DNA from: Brachycybe producta
Lineage: Eukaryota; Arthropoda; Diplopoda; Playtdesmida; Andrognathidae
Reading direction: 5' to 3'
Assembly: GCA_036925085.1 (NCBI GenBank)
Contig: JAUPFP010000032.1
Location: forward strand, 1,011,501-1,075,500
DNA length: 64,000 nucleotides
Below are positions 26,201 through 30,729 of the stretch, piece by piece. Both the position numbers and the translations under genes were made by a program. The notes beneath the pieces were generated by a model. That model did not search any database and was not told the DNA's origin. It saw nothing but the letters and a program-made list of their open reading frames with translations. Numbering within the stretch: position 1 is the first letter of the stretch; each line of letters begins with the position of its first letter.

Positions 26201-28372
26201 CCCAAAAAAGTCTAAATTTTCCAAAAAAAAGTCTTAAATTTTCTAAAAAAGTCTAAATTTTCCAAAAAAAAAGTCTAAATTTCCCCCACAAAAAGTCTGA
26301 ATTTTCCCCAAAAAAAGCCTAAATTTCCCCCACAAAAAGTCTAAATTTTCCAAAAAGAAAAATTAAAATTTATTCCGTGTTTGAAACAATGACTACTTAA
26401 GAAGAAATTACATGATATTATGGGATTGAATAATATTTTAGAACTGGAGTTTATTTTTCGTAATAGCCCGAACATTTTCGAAGTGATGTTCGAGTATGTT
26501 TTTAATATTCTTTTCTTTCTGTAGGTGAAAATGTGGAAAATGTCTTTTTCCCGATGTTTGCGATTCTCTGTTTCGTCTTTATTCTATTTTTTGCATGGCG
26601 ACAGCATAAACGGTAATTAGCGAACAATTGACAGCAGGAGGGTGATGCGTTTGGAAAAAAAGGTTGCAATTCGTTTAAACTCGAGCAACGCAAGTTGTGC
26701 ACTTTGCTTTCTGCCAAGTGAGACGTTGTTCACATTAAGCCAGCTATGAAACAAGCGGCGTTTTTTGTCAACTTTTCTTGCAACTTGCAAATCAACTCGT
26801 TAAACTAGCAAGTTTGCATGTCGATGTTGCTTTCAACTGCCAGTAAAAATTGAACACACAAATTAGAAATCTAGTTATTAGCTGCTTGTTCGACTTTGTT
26901 AGCAACATGTTGTTCGACTTTGTTAGCAACATGTCCAACTTAGCAACGTGTTAATTGACTTTGTTAGAAATGTGTTCGACTACATTAGCGACAAGTTGTT
27001 CCACTTTATTGATAGTGTGTTCGACTTTTATGACAGGTTAAGTGTTAGCAACAGGTTGTGCCACGTTGGCAACAGGATGTTCCACATTGGCAACAGGTTG
27101 TTCCTCTTTGGCAACAGGATGTTCCACGTTGGCAACAGGTTGTTCCACGTTGGCAACAGGATGTTCCACGTTGGCAACAGGTTGTTCCACGTTGGCAACA
27201 GGTTGTTCCACGCTGGCAACAGGTTGTTCCACGCTGGCAACAGGTTGTTCCACGCTGGCAACAGGTTGTTCGACGCTGGCAACAGGTTGTTCGACGCTGG
27301 CAACAGGTTGTTCGACGCTGGCAACAGGTTGTTCGACGCTGGCAACAGGTTGTTCCACGCTGGCAACAGGTTGTTCCACGTTGGCAACAGGTTGTTCCAC
27401 GTTGGCGACAGATTGTTCCACGTTGGCGACAGGTTGTTCCACGTTGGCGACAGGTTGTTCCACGCTGGCAACAGATTGTTCCACGTTGGCAACAGATTGT
27501 TCCACGTTGGCAACAGGTTGATCCGCGTTGGCAACAGGTTGATCCGCGTTGGCAACAGGTTGTTCCACTTTGGCAACAAGTTTTACATTGTCAGCAACAA
27601 GTTGTTCCACGTTGTCAGTAACAAGTTCAATGTTTAGCATCAGGTTGTTCAGATTCATTAACAAGAAATTGTGCAGTTATATTAGAAATTGTGATGTGTA
27701 TGTTGTAGATTGCAATTCAAAGTTTGAATTAACGCAACTGTTGTCCTTTCGAATATACGATATTTCCGTCAGATTTTCTATCATTTAATATATTACGTGT
27801 ACAACCTTTTATTTTATACTTTCCAAACGATTCACCCTTGAAGTCATATTTGTGCTTCGGCCCGAGGTTTTATTTCGATTCTCGTTCTTAGTAAGCAACG
27901 ATTAAAGCCGAGCCAAGAAATAATGGACAACGTTGCATCAAACGCAATCCCAACATATCAAAAAAGTGCAAACCGAAGGAATAGAATCAGTTCCCGGTGG
28001 AGGAACCTTTTATATTGGATGCAGCAGGTAAGATGTTGTGACGTCACGAAATTGGCCACGCCCAACTGCAACTACAAATTGCAATATATTTTTTTTACGA
28101 AAAAATAGGATCCACCGATTTCCAATCTCGACCAGAAGTTAAATAACGTCGAAGGAACTTCGCTCGTTCCGAAGAAGATCGAGAACTACGATTCGAATAA
28201 CTTGAGACCGTCGTTTTATCCACCTCAATTGGGAGCCATGAAGAACAACATCTATACTGCGGCCGTCATATCCGACAGTAGGAACGTGAATTCGACCGCG
28301 TACGAACTCTATACAAGTGCCAAGAATAACGTGAACCGCATTCCGTACGATTCAACGGAAACTAATGTTTGA
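834..28372 (+). CDS. LRP4: Low-density lipoprotein receptor-related protein 4 (LRP4), complete gene, 32 coding exons
   Basis: Single-pass surface receptor. Vertebrate LRP4 is the agrin co-receptor of MuSK and a Wnt/BMP modulator; invertebrate forms act at synapses. Exons: 834-1023, 2130-2246, 3590-3703, 5585-5701, 5792-5917, 6885-7004, 7081-7197, 8125-8253, 8322-8576, 10030-10260, 10318-10474, 11531-11748, 13513-13689, 13783-13908, 14638-15034, 16106-16307, 16395-16584, 16659-16790, 17990-18127, 18190-18448, 18530-18692, 20359-20581, 20647-20950, 21600-21818, 22405-22648, 22727-22871, 23896-24009, 24104-24212, 24942-25000, 26525-26612, 27892-28027, 28109-28372. They sum to 5580 nt (1859 aa plus stop), close to human LRP4 (1905 aa). 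Order: signal peptide, 8 LDLa, 2 EGF, four propeller-EGF units, membrane helix, tail. N-terminal LDLa repeats distinguish it from LRP5/6, which carry theirs next to the membrane. The ATG at 834 was chosen because it opens a good signal peptide; a second in-frame ATG lies 9 bp on. Splice sites are inferred. Confidence 0.95.
1165..1640. repeat. GC-rich 24-bp minisatellite in LRP4 intron 1
   Basis: The unit is about GGACTGCGGTCGGCAGCAGC plus CGGT (24 bp), tandemly repeated with variants, including a CTGCAGCGGTAC version in the middle. The unit length is a multiple of three and lacks stops, so several frames stay open for 165-236 codons. Degenerate GGACTGCAAT-type remnants continue to about 1845. 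Its high GC content contrasts with the AT-rich introns around it. Confidence 0.9.
2597..3345. mobile_element. Long palindromic foldback element, copy 1 (LRP4 intron 2)
   Basis: The left arm begins GGCTACATCAC and includes GCAAAGAGCGCTAGCATCG. The right arm repeats inner parts in reverse orientation (CACTTACCAATTTTGTCATT against AATGACGAAAAATTGGTAA on the left). The right terminus is eroded and lacks the GCGCTCTTTGC end. The same element occurs at 31600-32390 and 50476-51250. No reading frame is present. Confidence 0.85.
3862..4169. mobile_element. Foldback element (GCTCGGATTTTTATGCAAA arms), copy 1
   Basis: The left arm contains GCTCGGATTTTTATGC, TTTCTCAATCTGTGGCCC and CCAATTGTGAAGT. The right arm contains the reverse complement of these strings (ACTTCACAATTGGCAC, GATTGAGAAACAC, GCATAAAAATCTGAG). 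The centre carries TAGAGGCTAG / CTAGCCTCTAA and an ATG microsatellite at 4068-4096. Related copies lie at 53197-53790. Confidence 0.75.
4200..5420. repeat. AT-rich degenerate tandem array in LRP4 intron 3
   Basis: Irregular units of the type GGAAATTTATGAGAAAAAT (about 18-20 bp) fill the intron. A higher-order copy of about 130 bp (AACTCGGAAATTTAGGAGAA onward) appears near 4850 and again near 5170. No coding potential beyond low-complexity frames. Confidence 0.8.
6100..6665. repeat. 170-187-bp tandem repeat in LRP4 intron 5
   Basis: About 3.3 copies occur, marked by ACAGGAAATGAAGACAT at about 6124, 6311, 6479 and 6650 and by AAACCACGCCCACT at three places. Copies differ by point changes. The last copy breaks off just before exon 6. 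Confidence 0.8.
7205..7895. repeat. Low-complexity CGAAAAA/TTTTTCG array in LRP4 intron 7
   Basis: Strings of GAAAAACCGAAAAA alternate with TTTTTCGATTTTT, so the stretch folds back on itself several times. Three larger copies contain ATATATCGTTAAA followed by ATCGATTT. Nothing coding. Confidence 0.75.
8322..8576 (+). CDS. LRP4: LRP4 exon 9: paired EGF modules
   Basis: One 255-nt exon with phase 1 at both ends encodes residues about 344-428. The first module begins at [15 protein letters not shown]. The second is a calcium-binding EGF module starting [11 protein letters not shown] and containing the hydroxylation-type [12 protein letters not shown] segment. This pair sits between the LDLa cluster and the first propeller, as in LRP4. 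An internal GTAAGT-like string after the first cysteines is not used, because the frame is open and both EGF modules need it. Confidence 0.93.
8650..8840. mobile_element. Short foldback element of the CTAGTTTCTAAAAC family (LRP4 intron 9)
   Basis: The left half reads TTTTAGAAACTAGAAGGGTA, then a TTTCAAAATAAA stretch. The right half repeats these in inverse orientation, ending TTCTAGTTTCTAAAACACTT. This is one of many copies of the most abundant element in the window. It is followed by AT-rich intron to exon 10. Confidence 0.7.
9170..9680. repeat. AT-rich tandem array in LRP4 intron 9
   Basis: Units of the type TTTTTAATTGATTTTTTAAA (about 23-26 bp) repeat some 15-20 times with small changes. 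The flanking 8840-9170 and 9680-10029 are equally AT-rich but without a clear unit. Confidence 0.75.
10030..13908 (+). CDS. LRP4: LRP4 exons 10-14: first YWTD propeller and its EGF module
   Basis: Exons 10-13 (residues about 429-689) encode a six-bladed beta-propeller with blades marked VFWTDI, IYWTDS, IYWTDW, IFWADA and IFWTDW, including the blade 3-4 hallmark [13 protein letters not shown]. Exon 14 (residues about 690-731) is the following EGF module, with [19 protein letters not shown]. In vertebrate LRP4 the first propeller with its preceding EGF modules is the agrin-binding face; whether this protein binds agrin cannot be told here. Introns within this unit are phase 1, 2, 1 and 1. Confidence 0.93.
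10660..11390. repeat. 29-bp tandem array in LRP4 intron 11
   Basis: The unit ATGGCAATATCTTTCAAAATG followed by AACTTTTT (29 bp) is near-perfect from about 10785 to 11010 and degenerate to either side. The unit matches the inner arm (ATATCTTTCAAAATAAACTT) of the abundant short foldback family, so the array looks like a tandem expansion of part of that element. Confidence 0.85.
11985..12860. repeat. About 129-bp hairpin unit, seven tandem copies, in LRP4 intron 12
   Basis: Each unit contains CTAGCCTCTAAACAGGTTAT followed by its inverse ATAGCCTGTTTAGAGGCTAG, and a second small palindrome around AACAAGAAGTAATGTT. Units begin near 11981, 12107, 12239, 12370, 12498, 12630 and 12765. The last two are diverged. 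Confidence 0.85.
12930..13480. mobile_element. Cluster of short CTAGTTTCTAAAAC foldback elements (LRP4 intron 12)
   Basis: Three or four inverted pairs lie in a row, each with TTTAGAAACTAGAAGGG at one side, CTTCTAGTTTCTAAAAC at the other, and TTTTGAAAGAT / ATCTTTCAAAATAA arms inside. Confidence 0.7.
13975..14600. repeat. 27-bp minisatellite in LRP4 intron 14
   Basis: The unit GAACTCAACCGTAGTTCAAC plus CCGAGCT (27 bp) is nearly perfect between about 14090 and 14310. It decays outward into GAGCTCAA/CAACCCGAGCT variants. Exon 15 begins directly after the array at 14638. Confidence 0.88.
14638..16790 (+). CDS. LRP4: LRP4 exons 15-18: second YWTD propeller and its EGF module
   Basis: Exon 15 is the largest exon (397 nt) and carries blades with IYWSDV and LYWTDA. 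Exon 16 carries MYWTDWG and LYWADA, and exon 17 carries VYWTDW. Exon 18 encodes the EGF module ([19 protein letters not shown]). Residues are about 732-1038. The start of exon 15 was placed at 14638 after TTTAAAG: this AG keeps phase 1 and gives the typical first strand [18 protein letters not shown] later AG in the same tract would frameshift it. Confidence 0.92.
15080..15435. repeat. 22-bp tandem array in LRP4 intron 15
   Basis: The unit is GTTTTGAAAAAGTTTCGGAA plus AT. It directly adjoins the 32-bp GGGCAAATGTCC array that fills the rest of the same intron. Confidence 0.85.
15440..16062. repeat. 32-bp tandem array in LRP4 intron 15
   Basis: The unit is GGGCAAATGTCCTTTTAGAA plus CAAATGGTTTTA (32 bp), repeated about 14 times. 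The left flank carries the opposite orientation (GGGACATTTGCCCTAAA). The same sequence family recurs at 42020-42275, 26 kb away. Confidence 0.88.
16880..17960. repeat. AT-rich tandem array in LRP4 intron 18
   Basis: Irregular units TTTTTTACAAAAATTTTACG (about 20-23 bp) fill the intron between exons 18 and 19. The last part switches to TTTTACAAAAAAATGTTATCG units. Long open frames here are low-complexity Phe/Tyr/Lys runs and not genes. Confidence 0.85.
17990..20581 (+). CDS. LRP4: LRP4 exons 19-22: third YWTD propeller
   Basis: Exon 19 opens with [17 protein letters not shown], the typical first strand. Exon 20 has IYWSDS and IYWTDT, exon 21 has MFWTDWG and LIWADA, and exon 22 has IYWTDW. Residues are about 1039-1299. 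In vertebrates the third propeller is the MuSK/sclerostin-type interaction region, which is family knowledge only. Intron phases are 1, 2, 0 and then 1. The 1.7-kb intron between exons 21 and 22 is filled with a TTAAGGTGGC element and an AT-rich array. Confidence 0.92.
18756..19220. mobile_element. TTAAGGTGGC-ended foldback element, copy 1 (LRP4 intron 21)
   Basis: It starts TTAAGGTGGCATAATAGG and ends near AATATCTATAAAAC, with the outermost right terminus lost. Subterminal inverse pairs include GGTGGCGCCACTGCAGTGG / CTGCAGTGGCGCC, and the inner arms carry the CTAGTTT / TTTCAAAATAAA motifs. Other copies: 25188-25692 and 52195-52782. Confidence 0.75.
19370..20135. repeat. About 39-bp tandem array in LRP4 intron 21
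   Basis: The unit is ACATTGTTTAAAAAATGTTT plus AATTTTACAAAAATTTTAA, itself partly palindromic (AAACATTGTTTAAAAAATGTTT). About 14 copies are recognisable. Confidence 0.85.
20647..24009 (+). CDS. LRP4: LRP4 exons 23-27: EGF module, fourth YWTD propeller, last EGF module
   Basis: Exon 23 encodes an EGF module ([19 protein letters not shown]) and runs straight into the first strands of propeller 4 ([17 protein letters not shown], then IYYTDV). This differs from units 1-3, where the EGF module has its own exon. Exons 24-26 carry LYWTDA, LFWSDWG, LYWADA and LYWTDW. Exon 27 is the final EGF module ([20 protein letters not shown]). Residues are about 1300-1641. Confidence 0.92.
20951..21599. other. 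LRP4 intron 23, no organised repeat seen
   Basis: This 649-bp intron holds no clear tandem array or open frame of interest. Remnants of the short foldback family (GTTTCGAAATAATCG / CGATTATTTCAGAAC) are visible. Confidence 0.4.
21819..22404. other. LRP4 intron 24, no organised repeat seen
   Basis: AT-rich intron with no recognised element. It ends in a pyrimidine-poor acceptor region (CCATTTTAG) before exon 25. Confidence 0.4.
23085..23850. repeat. AT-rich array in LRP4 intron 26
   Basis: The first half consists of GAAATTTTTTAATTTT-type units. The second half consists of TTCTAAATTTTTTAAAAAAA units (about 20 bp). Nothing coding. Confidence 0.8.
24104..25000 (+). CDS. LRP4: LRP4 exons 28-29: acidic juxtamembrane linker
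   Basis: These two exons encode about 55 residues rich in Asp, Glu, Asn and Ser (for example [17 protein letters not shown]) between the last EGF module and the membrane helix. The position matches the stalk of LRP4, which is often glycosylated or shed in this family. Exon 29 is only 59 nt and adds two further cysteines ([15 protein letters not shown]). An earlier GT (after AAGGAAG) would also be in frame, so the exact 3' end of exon 29 is less certain than others. Confidence 0.8.
24295..24790. mobile_element. About 490-bp perfect-looking palindrome in LRP4 intron 28
   Basis: The left terminus is TTACACCGAAGAAATAGC and the right terminus is GCTATTTTCTTTAGTGTA. Matching inner pairs include AACATGTTGGTAGCATGTCG / CGACATGCTACCAACATGTT and AACTTGCTAGTAACATTTTG / CAAAATGTTACTAGCAAGTT. 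The inverted arms cover almost the whole element. No target duplication is obvious. Confidence 0.8.
25188..25692. mobile_element. TTAAGGTGGC-ended foldback element, copy 2 (LRP4 intron 29)
   Basis: It has clean inverted ends: TTAAGGTGGCTGAATAGATA at the left and TATCTATTCAGCCACCTTAA at the right. Inner arms include AACGTCAAGCGAACGTTTT and paired TTTCAAAATAAA-type motifs. TTAA may be the target duplication or part of the terminus; the sequence cannot distinguish the two because TTAA is its own complement. Confidence 0.85.
25925..26360. repeat. About 20-bp tandem array in LRP4 intron 29
   Basis: Units of AAAAAGTCTAAATTTTCC alternate with AAATTTCCCCCACA variants. It is strongly strand-asymmetric (A and C on the + strand). 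Confidence 0.8.
26525..28372 (+). CDS. LRP4: LRP4 exons 30-32: membrane helix and cytoplasmic tail
   Basis: Exon 30 encodes one hydrophobic helix ([19 protein letters not shown]) followed by the stop-transfer residues RQHKR. Exons 31 and 32 encode a tail of about 137 residues. Exon 31 (27892-28027) was placed by phase: only the acceptor after CTCGTTCTTAG and the donor CAGCAG/GTAAGA keep the final exon open. The tail ends in ETNV, a class I PDZ ligand like the ESQV end of vertebrate LRP4. No NPxY endocytosis motif is present in this frame; the nearest string is NAIPTYQK. The stop codon is TGA at 28370-28372. Confidence 0.85.
26880..27640. repeat. 21-bp minisatellite in LRP4 intron 30
   Basis: The unit TTCCACGTTGGCAACAGGTT plus G (21 bp) is repeated about 26 times from 27045 to 27560, with degenerate copies upstream (TTCGACTTTGTTAGCAACA). 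Because 21 is divisible by three and the unit lacks stops in most frames, open frames of 159-229 codons arise on both strands. It lies between the membrane-helix exon and the tail exons. Confidence 0.9.
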
Positions 28373-28779
28373 GAGCAAACGTAAGACGTAAATCGTTCAA
28401 TACAATAACGAACTGCATAATCTGTTGCGCAACGTTGCGGCAGTGTCGAAAGCAATGTTGCGCAACATCGAGCGCACCGGAAAACAACATTGCACAACAT
28501 CGATTGGAATCTCGATTGGTCCGTCGAATGAGTACACTTAAAATTATGTTATTTTTAAACATATGGTACTTTTAATATAATTTTTTTTTATATAGAGAAA
28601 TGTCGCATTTTTTAAAACGAATTCGCGTCAATTTTTTTAAGTTTAGCCGTCATCTGTTAGCTGAAGAACAAAATGTGCCTCTTACGCGGGTAGTTCAATG
28701 GCCAACGAGGTGGTTCGCGAGTACATTTTATTAACACGGGTTCAGACAAATATAGGGTGGATCTAAAGAGTTCGAAGTT

Positions 28780-29400
28780 TCTTGGAAACTAGAACAGTAA
28801 TTTGATTTTTCTAAGTAAAAAAAAATATTTTCGTGTTGATATCGTTCAAAATGAACTTTTTATGGCAGCTTTTTTATTTTTGGCATAAAATGTTCATCCG
28901 TTCATCTTTTTATCCTGACCCTAAAACTTTTATTTTGTAATATATCGAACATGAAAATAGTTTAATGGGATTCGTTTACTCTTCTAGTTTCTAAAACGTT
29001 TCCGATTTCTTTGTAAATTAACGGTTTAGACAGAAATTTCACATAGTGGATGTTAAAAACTAGAATAGTATTTGAATTTGCGAAAACAAATATTTTCATG
29101 TTGATATATATATCGTTCAAAATGAAAACCTGAAATGGACGATTTGAATTTCTCATAAAAAGTTTAATTTTAATTTCAAATTGCTCTTCTAGTTTCTAAA
29201 AATAACTTAAAATTTCTTCCTAATGTCGCTTCTGTTGTGTTGAATTGTTTTGTTGTTGTTGTTGCTGCAATATATGATTGACGGCTCAGAAAAATGTGAA
29301 ATTTGATCTTTTTTAAAACTGCAATAAATAAAGTTTATTTTGAAAGATATCGGTTTGATCTTCAGCTTACTATTCTAGTTTCTAACATATTTTTTATTTC
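28780..29400. mobile_element. Short CTAGTTTCTAAAAC foldback copies downstream of LRP4
   Basis: Inverted pairs such as TTGGAAACTAGAACAGTA / TACTCTTCTAGTTTCTAAAA with TCGTTCAAAATGAA arms occupy this interval. No clear AATAAA lies within about 900 bp of the LRP4 stop, so the poly(A) site is not placed. Confidence 0.65.
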
Positions 29401-29432
29401 GTTTTGTCAACAAACAAAAGACCAACGGGAAC

Positions 29433-29574
29433 ACAGGCAATTGTGCCCAGCATTAGAATTTCTTTTGCTCCGCCCTTTTATGACATCAGACCAAGTATCA
29501 AACCAATTATAAATTGATAACGTTTATAAAAGGGCGGAGCAAAAGAAATTCTAATGCTGGGCACAATTGCCTGT
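29433..29574. mobile_element. ACAGGC foldback element with 8-bp target duplication, arm type A
   Basis: The ends are ACAGGCAATTGTGCCCAGCA and TGCTGGGCACAATTGCCTGT. They are flanked on both sides by ACGGGAAC, an exact 8-bp direct repeat. The core contains TTGCTCCGCCCTTTTATGAC and its inverse. Non-coding. An 8-bp duplication and CAGG-like ends suggest hAT-type mobilisation (inference). Confidence 0.88.
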
Positions 29575-29617
29575 ACGGGAACACTTAACGTGAATACACT
29601 GAACAGGTAATTAAATT

Positions 29618-29808
29618 ACAGGCATCTGTAGACAGCTTCAGAATCTCTTTGGCTCCGCCCTTTTATGAGCGTCATCGATTTCTAATTGGTTTGTTACTGG
29701 GTCTAATTTCACATTCTCCTCCTTTTTTTTCTAATTGGTTGATATTTCGTTTAACGCTCATAAAAGGGCGGAGCCAAAGAAATTCTGACGCTGTCTACAG
29801 ATGCCTGT
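29618..29808. mobile_element. ACAGGC foldback element, arm type B
   Basis: The ends are ACAGGCATCTGTAGACAGC and GCTGTCTACAGATGCCTGT. The core has TTTGGCTCCGCCCTTTTATG, then TCTAATTGGTTTGTTA, as in the other copies. The 20 bp after ACAGGC are unlike those of types A, C and D. No exact target duplication found. Confidence 0.82.
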
Positions 29809-30037
29809 CTAGAATGGGTAGCTCACTCACTAAAGGCTAGTTTCATGTCAAAATCTTTCAAATCTGACATAAAAACTTTAAAAAGTTTATTTTGAAAGAT
29901 ATCAAACTGAAAATACCCTTCAGAGATTGAGCTACCCTTCTAGTTTCTAGATTCTCTTGATTTTGTTGACGATTATACCTTAGACTATTACTTTACGTAA
30001 AGTAATAGACAAACAGTCTAAGATTATACTAAACCAG

Positions 30038-30230
30038 ACAGGCAAGTAAGGACAGTAAAATACAGTCGTTTGTCCAGCTCGTTTATGAGGAACGGCAACT
30101 TCTAATTGGTTTGTTATTTGGTCTGGCGTCACATGCCCTGCTCTTTTTAATTTTAGTTGGTTAATATTTACTATGACGCTCATAAAAGGGCGGGGCAAAC
30201 GACTGTATTTTACTGCTCTTACTTGCCTGT
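30038..30230. mobile_element. ACAGGC foldback element, arm type C, copy 1
   Basis: It begins ACAGGCAAGTAAGGACAGT and ends ACTGCTCTTACTTGCCTGT. The shared arm is TAAAATACAGTCGTTTG, and the core is the GGCAACTTCTAATTGG / TCTGGCGTCACATG region. Type C copies recur at 33473 and 33680. Confidence 0.82.
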
Positions 30231-30356
30231 CAAAATCAGCTGTTCCTAAACCATCTTAATAGTGATCGACAGATGGCGCCCCTAGTGTCAGTTTCGGTCA
30301 CTAACACTAAGGCATAGCCTCTGGGGAGGCTATGACTAAGGTCAGTTACCGACTAG

Positions 30357-30532
30357 CATTTGGATACTATAGTTTTGTTAGCGCATGCGCATTGGTTTAT
30401 ATAGAAAAGTGATTGCAGATTTGCGTTAGCAGCGCCATCTATTGATCACCAATGGAAACTGCCGTTTCACTTGCTATCACTTGCCTATATAAACCAATGC
30501 GCATGCGCTAACAAAACTAGTATCCAAATGCT
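30357..30532. mobile_element. Palindromic element with GCGCATGCGC arms
   Basis: The left arm GCATTTGGATACTATAGTTT then TGTTAGCGCATGCGCATTGG is mirrored at the right by CCAATGCGCATGCGCTAACA and ACTAGTATCCAAATGC. The centre contains GCGTTAGCAGCGCCATCTAT. A diverged partial copy lies at about 61930-62050. Confidence 0.75.
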
Positions 30533-30729
30533 TGTTCAGTTACCGTGTATATTTTTAATTGAGCCAATCTGGTGGCGCTACCAGACGGCAAAAAGTAAAC
30601 TAAGTCTAAATTGACATTGTGTTTTTTGGTTGCTCAATTTTTTTGTCGACTTAATAATGAAATAATGATTTAGAGTTATTTAAGTTAACTCGTTATAATT
30701 TGTTCGAAAGGGCACGTGCAGAAGTGATT

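Noticed and set aside
26948..27664. Open frames of 159-229 codons on both strands
   Set aside because: They arise because a stop-free 21-bp unit is repeated; the same DNA is open in most frames, which is not expected of a real gene.
834..28372. LRP5/LRP6 identity for gene 1
   Set aside because: LRP5/6 start with propellers and carry three LDLa repeats next to the membrane. Here eight LDLa repeats come first and none follows the last propeller, which is the LRP4 order.
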